From: Baffinella frigidus
Lineage: Eukaryota; Cryptophyceae; Cryptomonadales; Baffinellaceae
DNA: 11,212 bases
Reading direction: 5' to 3'
Assembly: GCA_026770585.1 (NCBI GenBank)
Contig: MU646432.1
Coordinates: 695,017-706,228, forward strand
Positions 1 to 6,258 of this stretch are shown here, piece after piece (positions within the stretch are counted from its first letter, which is position 1; each line of letters begins with the position of its first letter). The notes under the pieces are model-generated. The model was not told the origin of the DNA. It worked only from the letters and a program-made list of their open reading frames with translations, and did not search any database. The position numbers were made by a program, and so were the translations under genes.

Positions 1-73
1 TATGTATATACATATACATATACGTTACATATATACGTTATATATATATACGTTACATATGTATCTATATACG
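1..73. repeat. AT-rich microsatellite, TA/ACGTTA units
   Basis: The first ~73 bases are almost entirely TA, CATA and CGTTA units, with ACGTTA recurring several times. This is low-complexity DNA with no coding signal. Bases 74-166 after it show only short G/C runs and a GTA/TTA trinucleotide stretch from about 161. Confidence 0.85.
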
Positions 74-166
74 AAGTTTCGAGGTTGCCAGGTTCCGTGG
101 TTTCGAGGCAGACCCCCCCCTTGCGCTCTCATCCCCCGTCTCGGGACGCGGGACACCTAGGTAGTA

Positions 167-550
167 GTAATTAGTAGTAATAAAGGTCTCTCTATGTACA
201 GCAAGTCTGTCTCTGTAAAGCAACAAAAACAGACGGTGGGCTTTTTAGGGTGTAGGACCCTCCCGCGGCGCTCTCATCTCTCAGTCTATTTGGGCCCACC
301 AATTTCGTGCGCCCGGGCTCGTTCCCGCGCCAAAAGTTGACGGATTTGTACCGCACACCCAGCGTGTCGACTTAAGAATAGTCCTCGACGGCCAACCCGA
401 GTGAGGAAGAGCAAGGTACTCTCGCCCATGCCCCGGCATGGGGCATGGGAAAAAAGTCCACCGTCTTTTAAAAAGCCCACTGTCTTTTTTTTGTTGCTTT
501 ACGGAGACAGACTTGCTGTACATAGAGAGACCTTTATTACTACTAATTAC
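167..550. mobile_element. 384-bp foldback element with ~82-bp inverted arms
   Basis: Arms at 167-248 and 469-550 are inverted copies with a few mismatches; both contain AATAAAGGTCTCTCTATGTA and a CAGCAAGTCTGTCTC..TAAAGCAACAAAA stretch. The 220-bp spacer carries a copy of repeat family C (284-417) and a perfect 10-bp hairpin, CCCATGCCCC at 425-434 pairing with 440-449 around a 5-base loop. There is no credible transposase ORF; reading frames at 281-523 simply run across arms and spacer. I read it as a non-autonomous foldback element that has taken up other repeat DNA. The AATAAAGGTCTCTC motif recurs next to the second family C copy (about 9598-9611), so arm and spacer may belong to one larger dispersed element. 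Confidence 0.7.
284..417. repeat. Dispersed repeat family C, copy 1
   Basis: From TATTTGGGCCCACCAATTT to AACCCGAGTGAGGAAGAGC this stretch aligns along its length with 9301-9427 (TATTTGGGCTCACCAATTT to AACCCGAGCGAGG), with small indels and scattered substitutions. A shared AAAGTTGACG..TTTG..CCGCA block is easy to see. Neither copy keeps a common open frame, so it is treated as non-coding repeat DNA. Confidence 0.65.
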
Positions 551-1227
551 AACTACCTTGGCGTGCCGCTCTAGGTTCTGCGTCTTGCCTCCGCATCGAT
601 AGGGAGCGACCCCCAGAAATAGGCAAGACGGTGCCTGCTTCCAACGTAGGCGAGACCGATCTTTAGACTAAGAGAAGGCCCGGGTCGGCCGGCGAATCCC
701 AGCTAATACATGACGAAATCGAAATCGAAATTCCGAAATCGAAATGCCTCTGTGGGGGGGGATGCTGGCGGCCGTGTTGGGATTAACGAAGCAGACCCTA
801 GATGTTTTCCTGACCTCGCCTTAATTCTGCGCCGTGCATTTCCTCTGTCGAATAAAGTCAAGAAGTGTCAATAAGTATCAACGGCCTCTTACTGGGTCGT
901 GTGCATGGTGTCTGCGGCGCTGGTATCTTTGAAAGTTGTCCTCAGAACTTCAAAGTTGTCCCCAGAAGTTCCACACACGACGCTCTGACGCACGACAGAG
1001 AGAGAGAAACGTTTGTTCAACTATCATGGCCGTTATTCAACTGTCACGGCCAACCTCTCAAAAGGCTACGCGCCACATCTTCCCCGGATATCCGGGGATA
1101 ACGTGACCATTGGCGTGTTTCCCAAGAAACAATCCGATAATTTACTTGAGGAACGTTCCACATAGTGTTTTGAGTGAATGTGCATCCTCGCGTAGGAAGT
1201 CGCGCTAAATTTGGAGGACCATATCGC
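551..1227. other. No gene seen; small tandem and inverted repeats
   Basis: No ORF here has support. Visible structure: a 10-bp inverted repeat CGTCTTGCCT (581-590) with AGGCAAGACG (621-630); a GAAATC microsatellite at about 713-746; two 20-bp tandem units at 931-950 and 951-970 containing AAAGTTGTCC.CAGAA; two diverged TTCAACT.TCA.GGCC units at about 1016-1052; and a perfect 16-bp palindrome CCCCGGATATCCGGGG at 1082-1097 followed by ATAACGTGACCATTGG. The last motif recurs at 4338-4366 and, inverted, at 4450-4481. Confidence 0.6.
1001..1023. repeat. 23-bp repeat shared with the left flank of PE4
   Basis: These 23 bases (AGAGAGAAACGTTTGTTCAA plus CTA) recur exactly at 5923-5945, where the final TA is also the first TA of palindromic element PE4. 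This copy therefore resembles an unoccupied version of the PE4 insertion site and fits use of a TA target. Confidence 0.6.
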
Positions 1228-1348
1228 TACAGGGGTACCTCGCTCATAAGAAACTGCCCCCCCTAGGACCCTACAGTAGGCCTATGCCTAGGGCACTATG
1301 GTGGCCCTAGGGGGGGGGGCGGTTTCTTACGAGCGAGGTACCCCTGTA
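1228..1348. mobile_element. Palindromic element PE1 (121 bp, intact)
   Basis: One of the best copies of the recurrent element. The left arm TACAGGGGTACCTCGCTCAT and following AAGAAAC are mirrored at the right end (GTTTCTTACGAGCGAGGTAC then CCCTGTA). The middle is CCTAGGACCCTACAGTAGGC followed by its near-complement, so the element could fold into a stem of over 50 bp. It begins and ends with TA, consistent with a TA target duplication as in Tc1/mariner-like MITEs. The flanks also share TAAATTT..GGA.CATATC (1206-1225 and 1347-1364), a possible diverged longer duplication. No coding capacity of its own. Confidence 0.85.
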
Positions 1349-1728
1349 AATTTAGGATCATATCTCCCGATGCACGGGCACATCCAAACCATCTTCTTCT
1401 TTGAAAGGTGTTTGCTACTAGAGAGGATTCTAGTAGCTAGAAAGGACTCGAGTAGCATGCTGCTTATTTTGAGAACTTTCTTTATTGGAGACATATATCA
1501 CATCTTTGCACACGGGCACGCGCTTCTCACTCTACTCCTGACATTTCTACCTTAGTGTACCACTCCACACCCAACACCTCTAGCCAGGCTGCTCTAGCAG
1601 CACAACACTACCACGACGGCCTCGCGTTACGAAGACGAAGGGCGCATCCTCCCAGGCTCCTACACTACTACATGCAGGCTTCTGACCCCGCTACTTAGGC
1701 AGCACCTGGGTTGCACTAGACCACTCCG
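1349..1728. other. No gene seen; one hairpin
   Basis: An open frame crosses from PE1 into this stretch (1298-1555, plus), but it starts inside the mobile element and shows no family features. A perfect 9-bp stem, GCTACTAGA (1414-1422) with TCTAGTAGC (1429-1437), is the only clear structure. Nothing else is supportable up to PE2. Confidence 0.5.
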
Positions 1729-1844
1729 TTACACCTCGATCATAAGAAACAGCCTCCTCCTAGCACCCTACAGTAGGCCTATGCCTAGGGCCCTACGGTG
1801 GTCCTAGTGGGGGGGCAGTTTCTTATGAGCGAGGTACCCCTGCA
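1729..1844. mobile_element. Palindromic element PE2 (diverged left arm), overlapping the 3' end of gene 1
   Basis: The right arm TTTCTTATGAGCGAGGTACC..CCTGCA and the core CCTACAGTAGGCCTATGCCT match PE1 closely. The left arm is worn (TTACACCTCGATCATAAGAA) and the right end is TGCA instead of TGTA. Read on the minus strand, the right arm supplies the last codons (AGVPRS) and the TAA stop of candidate gene 1. Bases just right of it (CACGAAGACC) resemble those just right of PE4 (CCACGAAGACC). Confidence 0.8.
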
Positions 1845-2914
1845 CACGAAGACCGCGCCCCCCCCCTGATGTGGAAGCGCGTGCTCGACGTCGGAAGCTG
1901 GCGCGGGCGCGCGCACCGCTCGAGCTGCTGCGGGCTGAAGGTGAGGACACTGGAGGAGGCAGGCGGACCCCCGTCCGGGACCAGCCAGCCGAGGGGCGGA
2001 CACTGTCGGACGGGGCGGCGCGCGTAGATGCTGTTGGAGCTCTTGGAGCTCTTGGAGCTGATGTCATCCATCGAGCTTCTCCTCCTCGGGGCGGCCCAGT
2101 GGGGGGGGGGGGCGGCGACTGTCTTGTCAGCGCGGGAGACTGTCTTGTCAGTCTTGTCAGCGTCCTCGCCCGCAGGGAGGATCGCGGGGAGGCGGCGTTG
2201 CGAGCCTCCCCACGCGGCAGGAGGGATGCCTTGCCAGCCGTTGGAGTTGGCGAGCGCCGAGGCCGCCTTGAGGAGGACGTCGATGCCGCTTGGCCCCGGC
2301 TCCGGCGAGGTGGCGCCTTCGAGCGAGTGGCGGCGTCTCCGGAAGGAGCCCCCGTGGTTCCGGAAAGAACCTTCTTCCTCTCCTCCCAAGGAGAGGAAGC
2401 GGTCCCTGAAGGATACCTTGTGGTCTCTGTTAACGAAGGAGTCGCATTGAGGAGGCTGGAAGAAAGGTGTTGGCTCGGGGGATGCAGGCAACTGCTTGAC
2501 GCGAGCGGCGTAGGAGCGGACAAGCCGCATGGAGGCTGCAAGGTCCGGAGACCCCCCGCCGTCGGGGTCGGACGCGCTGCTGGGGCCGTCCGAGGCCTTG
2601 AGCAAGCTGTTGGCAGCCCGATAGGAGCTTGAGTTGGTATCGGGAGTTGGTCGGAGAAGCGTCTTCGTGCTGGGCTCGCGTCTGACGAAACCCAACGCGT
2701 CATCCAGCGTGCGGCGCCCTCTCGCCGCAGAGAGCAGTTCGGAGAGCTTGGCGGTGGCGTCTGTCATAGCGCGGGTGATGTCTTGGTCGTGATCGTGGAG
2801 GAAGAAGTTGGCAGCGAAGGATGAGGAGAAAAAAATGGTCGGATAGGTCTTATCAATATCCTGGTCGTGTTGTAAAAACGATTGTGTAGTAAAAAAGCCT
2901 AAATTTAGATTCAA
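1823..2914 (-). CDS. Hypothetical low-complexity protein, paralogue of the 6232-7443 protein (gene 1)
   Basis: Function is not recognised. The 363-residue frame is rich in Ser, Pro, Arg and Ala. Blocks shared in order with the second gene: DTNSSSYR (92-99), SSASDPDG (112-119), AARVKQLP (136-143), QGIPPAA..QRRLP (228-243), RRRSSMDD (277-284), GWLVPD (309-314) and RFHIRGG (346-352). These support the minus frame over longer open frames on the other strand. Basic-Ser sites RRRRHS and RRRSS look like targets of basophilic kinases (inference). Residues 220-275 contain a DKT repeat (DKTDKTVSRADKTV). Met50 (MTDATAK, base 2767) is the likelier start, because similarity to gene 2 (MADEGAT) begins there; residues 1-49 contain an imperfect FLQHDQDI/FLHDHDQDI repeat and may be 5' leader. 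The last codons and stop come from PE2, so the original C-terminus may be lost. Introns cannot be excluded. Confidence 0.5.
   Translation of the reverse strand: MNLNLGFFTTQSFLQHDQDIDKTYPTIFFSSSFAANFFLHDHDQDITRAMTDATAKLSELLSAARGRRTLDDALGFVRREPSTKTLLRPTPDTNSSSYRAANSLLKASDGPSSASDPDGGGSPDLAASMRLVRSYAARVKQLPASPEPTPFFQPPQCDSFVNRDHKVSFRDRFLSLGGEEEGSFRNHGGSFRRRRHSLEGATSPEPGPSGIDVLLKAASALANSNGWQGIPPAAWGGSQRRLPAILPAGEDADKTDKTVSRADKTVAAPPPHWAAPRRRSSMDDISSKSSKSSNSIYARRPVRQCPPLGWLVPDGGPPASSSVLTFSPQQLERCARPRQLPTSSTRFHIRGGARSSCAGVPRS
2032..2060. repeat. 9-bp tandem repeat inside gene 1
   Basis: TTGGAGCTC is repeated about three times, giving the SSKSSKSSNS run of the minus-strand protein (residues 286-295). 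Gene 2 has an independent 9-bp repeat at the comparable place (SAIGAIGAIGAG, about 6484-6516), so this segment tolerates repeat expansion in both paralogues. Confidence 0.7.
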
Positions 2915-3260
2915 ATTTACACGAATTTGTTTGAAAGACGTTCAAAAAGGCGAGACGTGTTCCAGTAGACGGCGAACTTCGCGACATTTTGGGTGTAGTA
3001 AAGTTGCAAGCTGTGGTAAAGACCTCCCGTGATGATTTGGGTACAAACGTGAATATCCTCTGCTTCGAGGAACCTACGGGGGAGGACTACATGTAGTTGC
3101 GTTATCCTGGCAACCGGAAAGCAATCCTGGCGGTTACTTTTCCGTCAAAGTCAATTATTTGTGGGCTTTTGCGGCAACTTTTGCGGATTTCAAGGGAAAA
3201 TAGTAGATGGACGCAGGGCGTAAAATGACGTGTAGCTCTCCCGCGTACCGGTAGCAAGGC
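2915..3260. other. Upstream region of gene 1; no gene seen
   Basis: AT-richer than the gene. It would hold the promoter and 5' leader of gene 1 on the minus strand, but I see no firm core promoter. Short local repeats occur (ATCCTGGCAACCGG/ATCCTGGCGGTTAC near 3103-3138 and CTTTTGCGG twice at 3166-3186). No supported ORF. Confidence 0.4.
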
Positions 3261-3320
3261 AAGGGGTATTTTTAGGGAAAAAATACCCCTTGACCAAGAA
3301 AAAAATACCCCTTGACCAAG
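3261..3320. repeat. Hairpin plus 21-bp tandem repeat
   Basis: AAGGGGTATTTTT (3261-3273) pairs perfectly with AAAAATACCCCTT (3279-3291) around a 5-base loop. The right arm is part of a 21-bp unit ending TACCCCTTGACCAAG that occurs at 3278-3298 and again at 3300-3320. Confidence 0.8.
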
Positions 3321-3341
3321 GTTCCTTTGAGGATATCCAAC

Positions 3342-3670
3342 ACGGACGAAGGATATTTAGCTGGCAGCGGGGGAGTTTCCCAGATGCCTCTGCCCCTTTG
3401 CAGAACTCCCCACAAAGCCGTTGAGACGCGCTTGTCGACTGGAGATCATGCCGGCGACGCTCGCCCAGTACCCACGGCCCCTGGGGGAATTCCAGGGTTG
3501 TTCTTGGAGCCATTGGGTCGTTCTTGGAGGGAAAAAAAACAAGAGCCCTCCGTGGTTCAAGGACGAAGGATGTTTGGCTCTCATCTGGCCCTTTGCAGAG
3601 CTCCCCAGAAAGCCGGTGAGACGCGCTGTCGGGAGACCATGCCAGCGACGCTGCAGCAGGCCCACGGTCG
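3342..3670. repeat. Diverged direct duplication next to the telomere-like array
   Basis: Copy 1 (about 3342-3478) and copy 2 (about 3559-3670) share GACGAAGGAT.TTT.GCT, CCCTTTGCAGA.CTCCCCA, AAAGCCG.TGAGACGCGCT and GAGA.CATGCC.GCGACGCT in the same order, with indels. Between them is a smaller repeat, GTTCTTGGAG twice (about 3499-3527). Open frames over this region (for example 3190-3723, minus) contain the duplication as repeated peptides (SGELCKG/CGEFCKG) and run into telomere repeat. I therefore treat it as subtelomeric repeat DNA, not a gene. Confidence 0.65.
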
Positions 3671-3672
3671 GC

Positions 3673-3893
3673 CCAAACCCCAAACTCCAAACCCCAAACC
3701 CCAAACCTCAAACCCTGAACCATAAACCCTGAACCCTAAAACCTAAACCTCAAACCCTACACCCTAAAGCCTAAACCCCAAACCCCAAACCATAAACCCT
3801 GAACCCTAAACCCCAAACCCCAACCCCCAAACCCTCAACCCTCAACCCTCAACCCTCAACCCCAAACCATAAACCCTGAACCTTAAACCCTCA
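3673..3893 (+). repeat. Interstitial telomere-like array 1 (degenerate CCCTAAA)
   Basis: About 220 bases of 7-base units: CCCCAAA, CCCTGAA, CCCTAAA, CCCTCAA, with CCATAAA and 6-8-base slips. CCCTCAA occurs as a short homogeneous run near 3834-3862. The C-rich strand is the plus strand, as at a left chromosome end, but thousands of bases of other sequence lie to the left, so the array is interstitial. CCCTAAA is the plant and many-algae telomere unit. Confidence 0.9.
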
Positions 3894-3964
3894 GCCCGGG
3901 CATGTAGCGAAGAGCTGTTTAGTTCGTCAACTTCAACACTGTCAAACACCAGGCCAGCGCCCAC

Positions 3965-4272
3965 AGGGAGGCTTGATGCGACTCGAAACCACCAGCAACC
4001 CGTTGCAGCTTATAACCGGATCGGGTACTGTAGTAATTTTCAGCTAAACCGAAGAAATCTCTTCGGTATCTCCCGTCAGCAATTCGAGGTCCCTAGGGTT
4101 TCCTACTGTAGGGTCATAGGAAAGATTGTTTTTTCAATAAAATACCCGAATCCTTGCGAGTACCTGGTATAAGCTGCTACGGGTTGCTGGTGGAAGGAAG
4201 CAGGGCTTTCCTACAGAACCAGTTCCAGTGTCCGCCTATGGTGGGAGTTAAAAGAACCTCAAGGACCTATAA
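3965..4272 (+). repeat. Dispersed repeat family B, copy A, split by a TIR element
   Basis: The left piece GAGGCTTGATGCGACTCGAAA (3968-3988) and right piece (4194-4272, containing CAGTGTCCGCC and GGGAGTTAAAAGAACCT) match consecutive parts of copy B at 6159-6258, where they are contiguous. A third copy lies on the minus strand at about 10213-10320 and a worn fourth at about 9735-9818. The 205-bp element between the pieces is thus a later insertion. Confidence 0.7.
3989..4193. mobile_element. 205-bp TIR element nested in family B
   Basis: Terminal arms CCACCAGCAACCCGTTGCAG.. (3989-4019) and their inverted copy (4164-4193) match with about three differences and continue weakly inward (GGATCGGGTA / GGATTCGGGTA). 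Inside is a perfect 8-bp hairpin ACCGAAGA/TCTTCGGT (4048-4067) and a copy of the core shared with the PE family in reverse orientation (4091-4120, CCTACTGTAGGGTC.TAGG). Junctions with family B suggest a duplication of only one or two A residues. No ORF; non-autonomous. Confidence 0.75.
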
Positions 4273-4353
4273 GTTACACGAATTTGTAGACGTATCCACT
4301 TAGCGGCCCGCTCAGAAAGCTACAGGTCACCGTCGTGCCCGGATATCAGTGCG

Positions 4354-4480
4354 TAACGTGACCAATCCCAATACAAATTGAAGAAAAAGATCCAACTCCG
4401 GTTCAAAACTGGCTCCTGCAGTCTTTTGAGTGGACCGGTGCCCCCCACCCCCGGATTTCCGGGGGAAATTGGTTACGTGA
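4354..4480. repeat. Weak inverted-repeat unit, TAACGTGACCAAT
   Basis: TAACGTGACCAAT (4354-4366) is inverted at 4468-4480 (ATTGGTTACGTGA) with two mismatches. A CCCGGATATC or CCGGATTTCCGGGG block lies beside each, at 4339-4348 and 4451-4464. The same two-part motif occurs at 1082-1113. It may be a short decayed element. Apart from this unit, 4273-4498 holds nothing I can name. Confidence 0.4.
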
Positions 4481-4498
4481 GAGCAGCTCCCTTATTAA

Positions 4499-4640
4499 AT
4501 TAGTTGGCACTCGAAAAGGTCGAAAACTCCGAAACTTTCATGAGACGTTAGTCATTTCCGTCCATTTAAAGGAATTCACCGAGTTGACTAAAAGCTTTTC
4601 AAAGCTTCGAGTTTTCGACCTTCCCAGAGTGCCAACTAAT
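4499..4640. mobile_element. 142-bp TIR element
   Basis: ATTAGTTGGCACTC at 4499-4512 is perfectly inverted at 4627-4640. The arms continue inward with AAGGTCGAAAACTC shared on both sides and end near TTAGTCA, so each arm is about 50 bp with a ~40-base middle. The TTA..TAA ends resemble PIF/Harbinger-type MITEs, but I cannot find a clear direct target duplication. No coding capacity. Confidence 0.75.
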
Positions 4641-4728
4641 GAGGCACTTGTTTTACAAGCGAAAGAATTGAAAATTTGTATGCGCCTTGATTCAGAGAGT
4701 TGCTCAGTTCTTGGACCTCATCAACAGG

Positions 4729-4798
4729 CAAAACCCTACACCGTAAACCGTGAACCGTAAACCGTAAACCGTAAACCCTGAACCCCAAACCCCAAACC

Positions 4799-4837
<39 letters not shown>

Positions 4838-5179
4838 TCCCTAAACCCTAAACCCTAAACCCTAAACCCTAAACCCTAAACCCTAAACCCTAAACCCTAA
4901 TTCCCAAACCCTCAACCCTAAACCACCCTACACCCTAAACCCTAAACCCTGATCCCTAAACTCTAAACCCTCAACCTTAAACCCTGAACACTAAACCCTG
5001 AACACTAGACCTTGAACACTAAACCCTAAACCCTAAACCCTAAGCCCTAAACACTAAACACCAAAAACTAAATCCTAAACCATAACCTCGAGACCCAAAA
5101 CCCTAAACCCTGAACACTCAACTCTTACTCCTGAATCCTAAACCGTAAACCGTAAACCGTAAACTTTAAACCGTGAACC

Positions 5180-5211
<32 letters not shown>

Positions 5212-5308
5212 ACCCCAACCCTCAACCCTCAACTCTGAACCCTCAACCCCAAATACTAAAGCCTAAAGCCTAAAGCCTAAACCCTAAACCCTAATCACCA
5301 AACCCGGA
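4729..5308 (+). repeat. Interstitial telomere-like array 2, blocks of variant units
   Basis: About 580 bases of 7-base units. Eight perfect CCCTAAA copies run from 4839 to 4894, followed by CCCTAA. Variants come in homogeneous blocks: CCGTAAA (4741-4775 and 5143-5162), CCCTCAA (4797-4837 and about 5178-5214), CCCTGAA and CACTAAA (4980-5030), and GCCTAAA (about 5261-5280). The CCGTAAA-then-CCCTCAA order appears twice, indicating a higher-order duplication. The orientation matches array 1. Confidence 0.92.
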
Positions 5309-5340
5309 ACCCGGAACCCGGGACCAAGGATCGATGGGGG

Positions 5341-5394
5341 GTAATTCAGTACACATTCGGCTGAATCGTAATTCAGAACACATTCTGCTGAATC
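5341..5394. repeat. 27-bp tandem duplication with hairpin units
   Basis: Two adjacent 27-bp units, 5341-5367 and 5368-5394, differ at two bases. Each has ATTCAG near the left and CTGAAT near the right, so each can form a small hairpin. An open frame crossing them (5334-5591, plus) also runs through the inverted-repeat element that follows and is not accepted as a gene. Confidence 0.85.
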
Positions 5395-5419
5395 GTTGGG
5401 CAACGAACGGAGGCACCGT

Positions 5420-5561
5420 TTTATCCGGGGAAACCTATTTTTCTTTCATTCCCTGGCAACGAAAGTTACTACACAAATGCTTTAATATTACTAGTAAGAA
5501 CGAATTGGAAAGTAATTTTCGTTGCCAGAAAATGAAAGAAAAGTTGGTTCCCCTGGATAAT
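5420..5561. mobile_element. 142-bp inverted-repeat element with ~51-bp arms
   Basis: The left arm (5420-5470) contains TTTCTTTCATTCCCTGGCAACGAAA; the right arm (5511-5561) is its inverted copy with TTTCGTTGCCAGAAAATGAA, about 85% identical by eye. The ~40-base middle is AT-rich. It is a separate family from the other TIR elements here, with no coding sequence. The following 190 bases (5562-5751) show no supported feature. Confidence 0.75.
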
Positions 5562-5751
5562 GGCGGGTATCTAGGCTCTAAGAGCAGCTAAGGATGCAAG
5601 GTTATGCGGCTTCGAAAGCAGCTTCACGTAGGCTTCCAAACCGCCGAGAGAGACGAAAGACGCGCGTCCTGTGTCTCTGGATGCCCGTACTTTATTCACA
5701 CGAGAAAGGGATTCATCAATGACTTCTCTCTCCGCCCGAGACGGGCCCGTA

Positions 5752-5852
5752 TCCCTCAAGTGGCCAGCCGGTCAAAATTGACCCGCAAGAGGACCTAGGC
5801 AGGTCCTAGGGCCCTACGGTAGGGCGTATGAGCCTACTGGCCACTTAAGGGA
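5752..5852. mobile_element. 101-bp inverted-repeat element with a PE-like core
   Basis: TCCCTCAAGTGGCCAG (5752-5767) pairs with CTGGCCACTTAAGGGA (5837-5852), one mismatch in 16. The arms are unlike those of the PE family, but the middle carries TCCTAGGGCCCTACGGTAGG and GCGTATGAGCCTACT, which resemble the PE core. It is one of four arm types in the window around a related core. Confidence 0.7.
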
Positions 5853-5943
5853 ACAGGGTGACCTCGAGCGCGACCCCTGCTGTAACAGACACGTATTTTG
5901 TACTTTGCACTCACGCTCTCCCAGAGAGAAACGTTTGTTCAAC

Positions 5944-6065
5944 TACAGGGGTACCTCGCTCACAAGAAAGCGCCTCCCCTTAGGACCCTAGAGTAGGCTT
6001 ATGCCTAAGGCCCTATGGTGGTCCTAGAGGGAGGGGCGCTTTCTTATGAGCGAGGTACCCCTGTA
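5944..6065. mobile_element. Palindromic element PE4 (122 bp, intact)
   Basis: Full arms: TACAGGGGTACCTCGCTCAC at the left and TCTTATGAGCGAGGTACCCC..TGTA at the right, with core TAGGACCCTAGAGTAGGCTT in the standard orientation. Bounded by TA. Its left flank copies the 23-bp sequence at 1001-1023. Its right flank CCACGAAGACCCC resembles the bases right of PE2 and lies downstream of gene 2, as PE2 lies at the end of gene 1. Numbering omits PE3, which I reclassified as the 5752-5852 element. Confidence 0.85.
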
Positions 6066-6158
6066 CCACGAAGACCCCTCGCCCCTTCTGAACTTTGAGA
6101 GAACTCCAGATCCTACTTGCTCCCAAACCCTTGGGGTCTTAGTACGTGGTCGTTGCTC

Positions 6159-6258
6159 GAGGCTTGATACGATCCAAAAGGACGCAGGGCGTTCCTGCAG
6201 GATACATTCCAGTGTCCGCCCATGCTGGGAGTTAAAAGAACCTAACGGGCCTAAAGGG
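6159..6258 (+). repeat. Dispersed repeat family B, copy B (uninterrupted)
   Basis: Runs from GAGGCTTGATACGATCC to GAACCTAACGGGCCTAAAGG with CATTCCAGTGTCCGCCCATG inside. It is the uninterrupted counterpart of the split copy at 3965-4272. Its right part overlaps the last codons of gene 2 on the opposite strand, so the C-terminal PVRFF of gene 2 is repeat-derived. Confidence 0.7.

Noticed and set aside
281-523. 80- and 64-residue minus ORFs in the foldback
   Set aside because: They extend through an inverted arm, and the frame is not kept in the second family C copy.
1298-1555. 85-residue plus ORF with a hydrophobic C-terminus
   Set aside because: Starts inside PE1, has no paralogue in the window and no recognisable features.
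1871-2632. Long plus-strand open frame opposite gene 1 (253 residues)
   Set aside because: It is the complement of GC-rich gene 1 sequence; the motifs conserved with gene 2 appear only in the minus frame.
3190-3723. 177-residue minus ORF beginning in telomere-like repeat
   Set aside because: The start is encoded by telomere-like units (FGVWGLEFGVW) and the body by a DNA-level direct duplication; no independent sign of a protein.
4839-4900. Functional chromosome end
   Set aside because: The perfect CCCTAAA run is short and is flanked on both sides by kilobases of other sequence.
5334-5591. 85-residue plus ORF
   Set aside because: It crosses a 27-bp tandem repeat and both arms of an inverted-repeat element, so its openness is better explained by chance.
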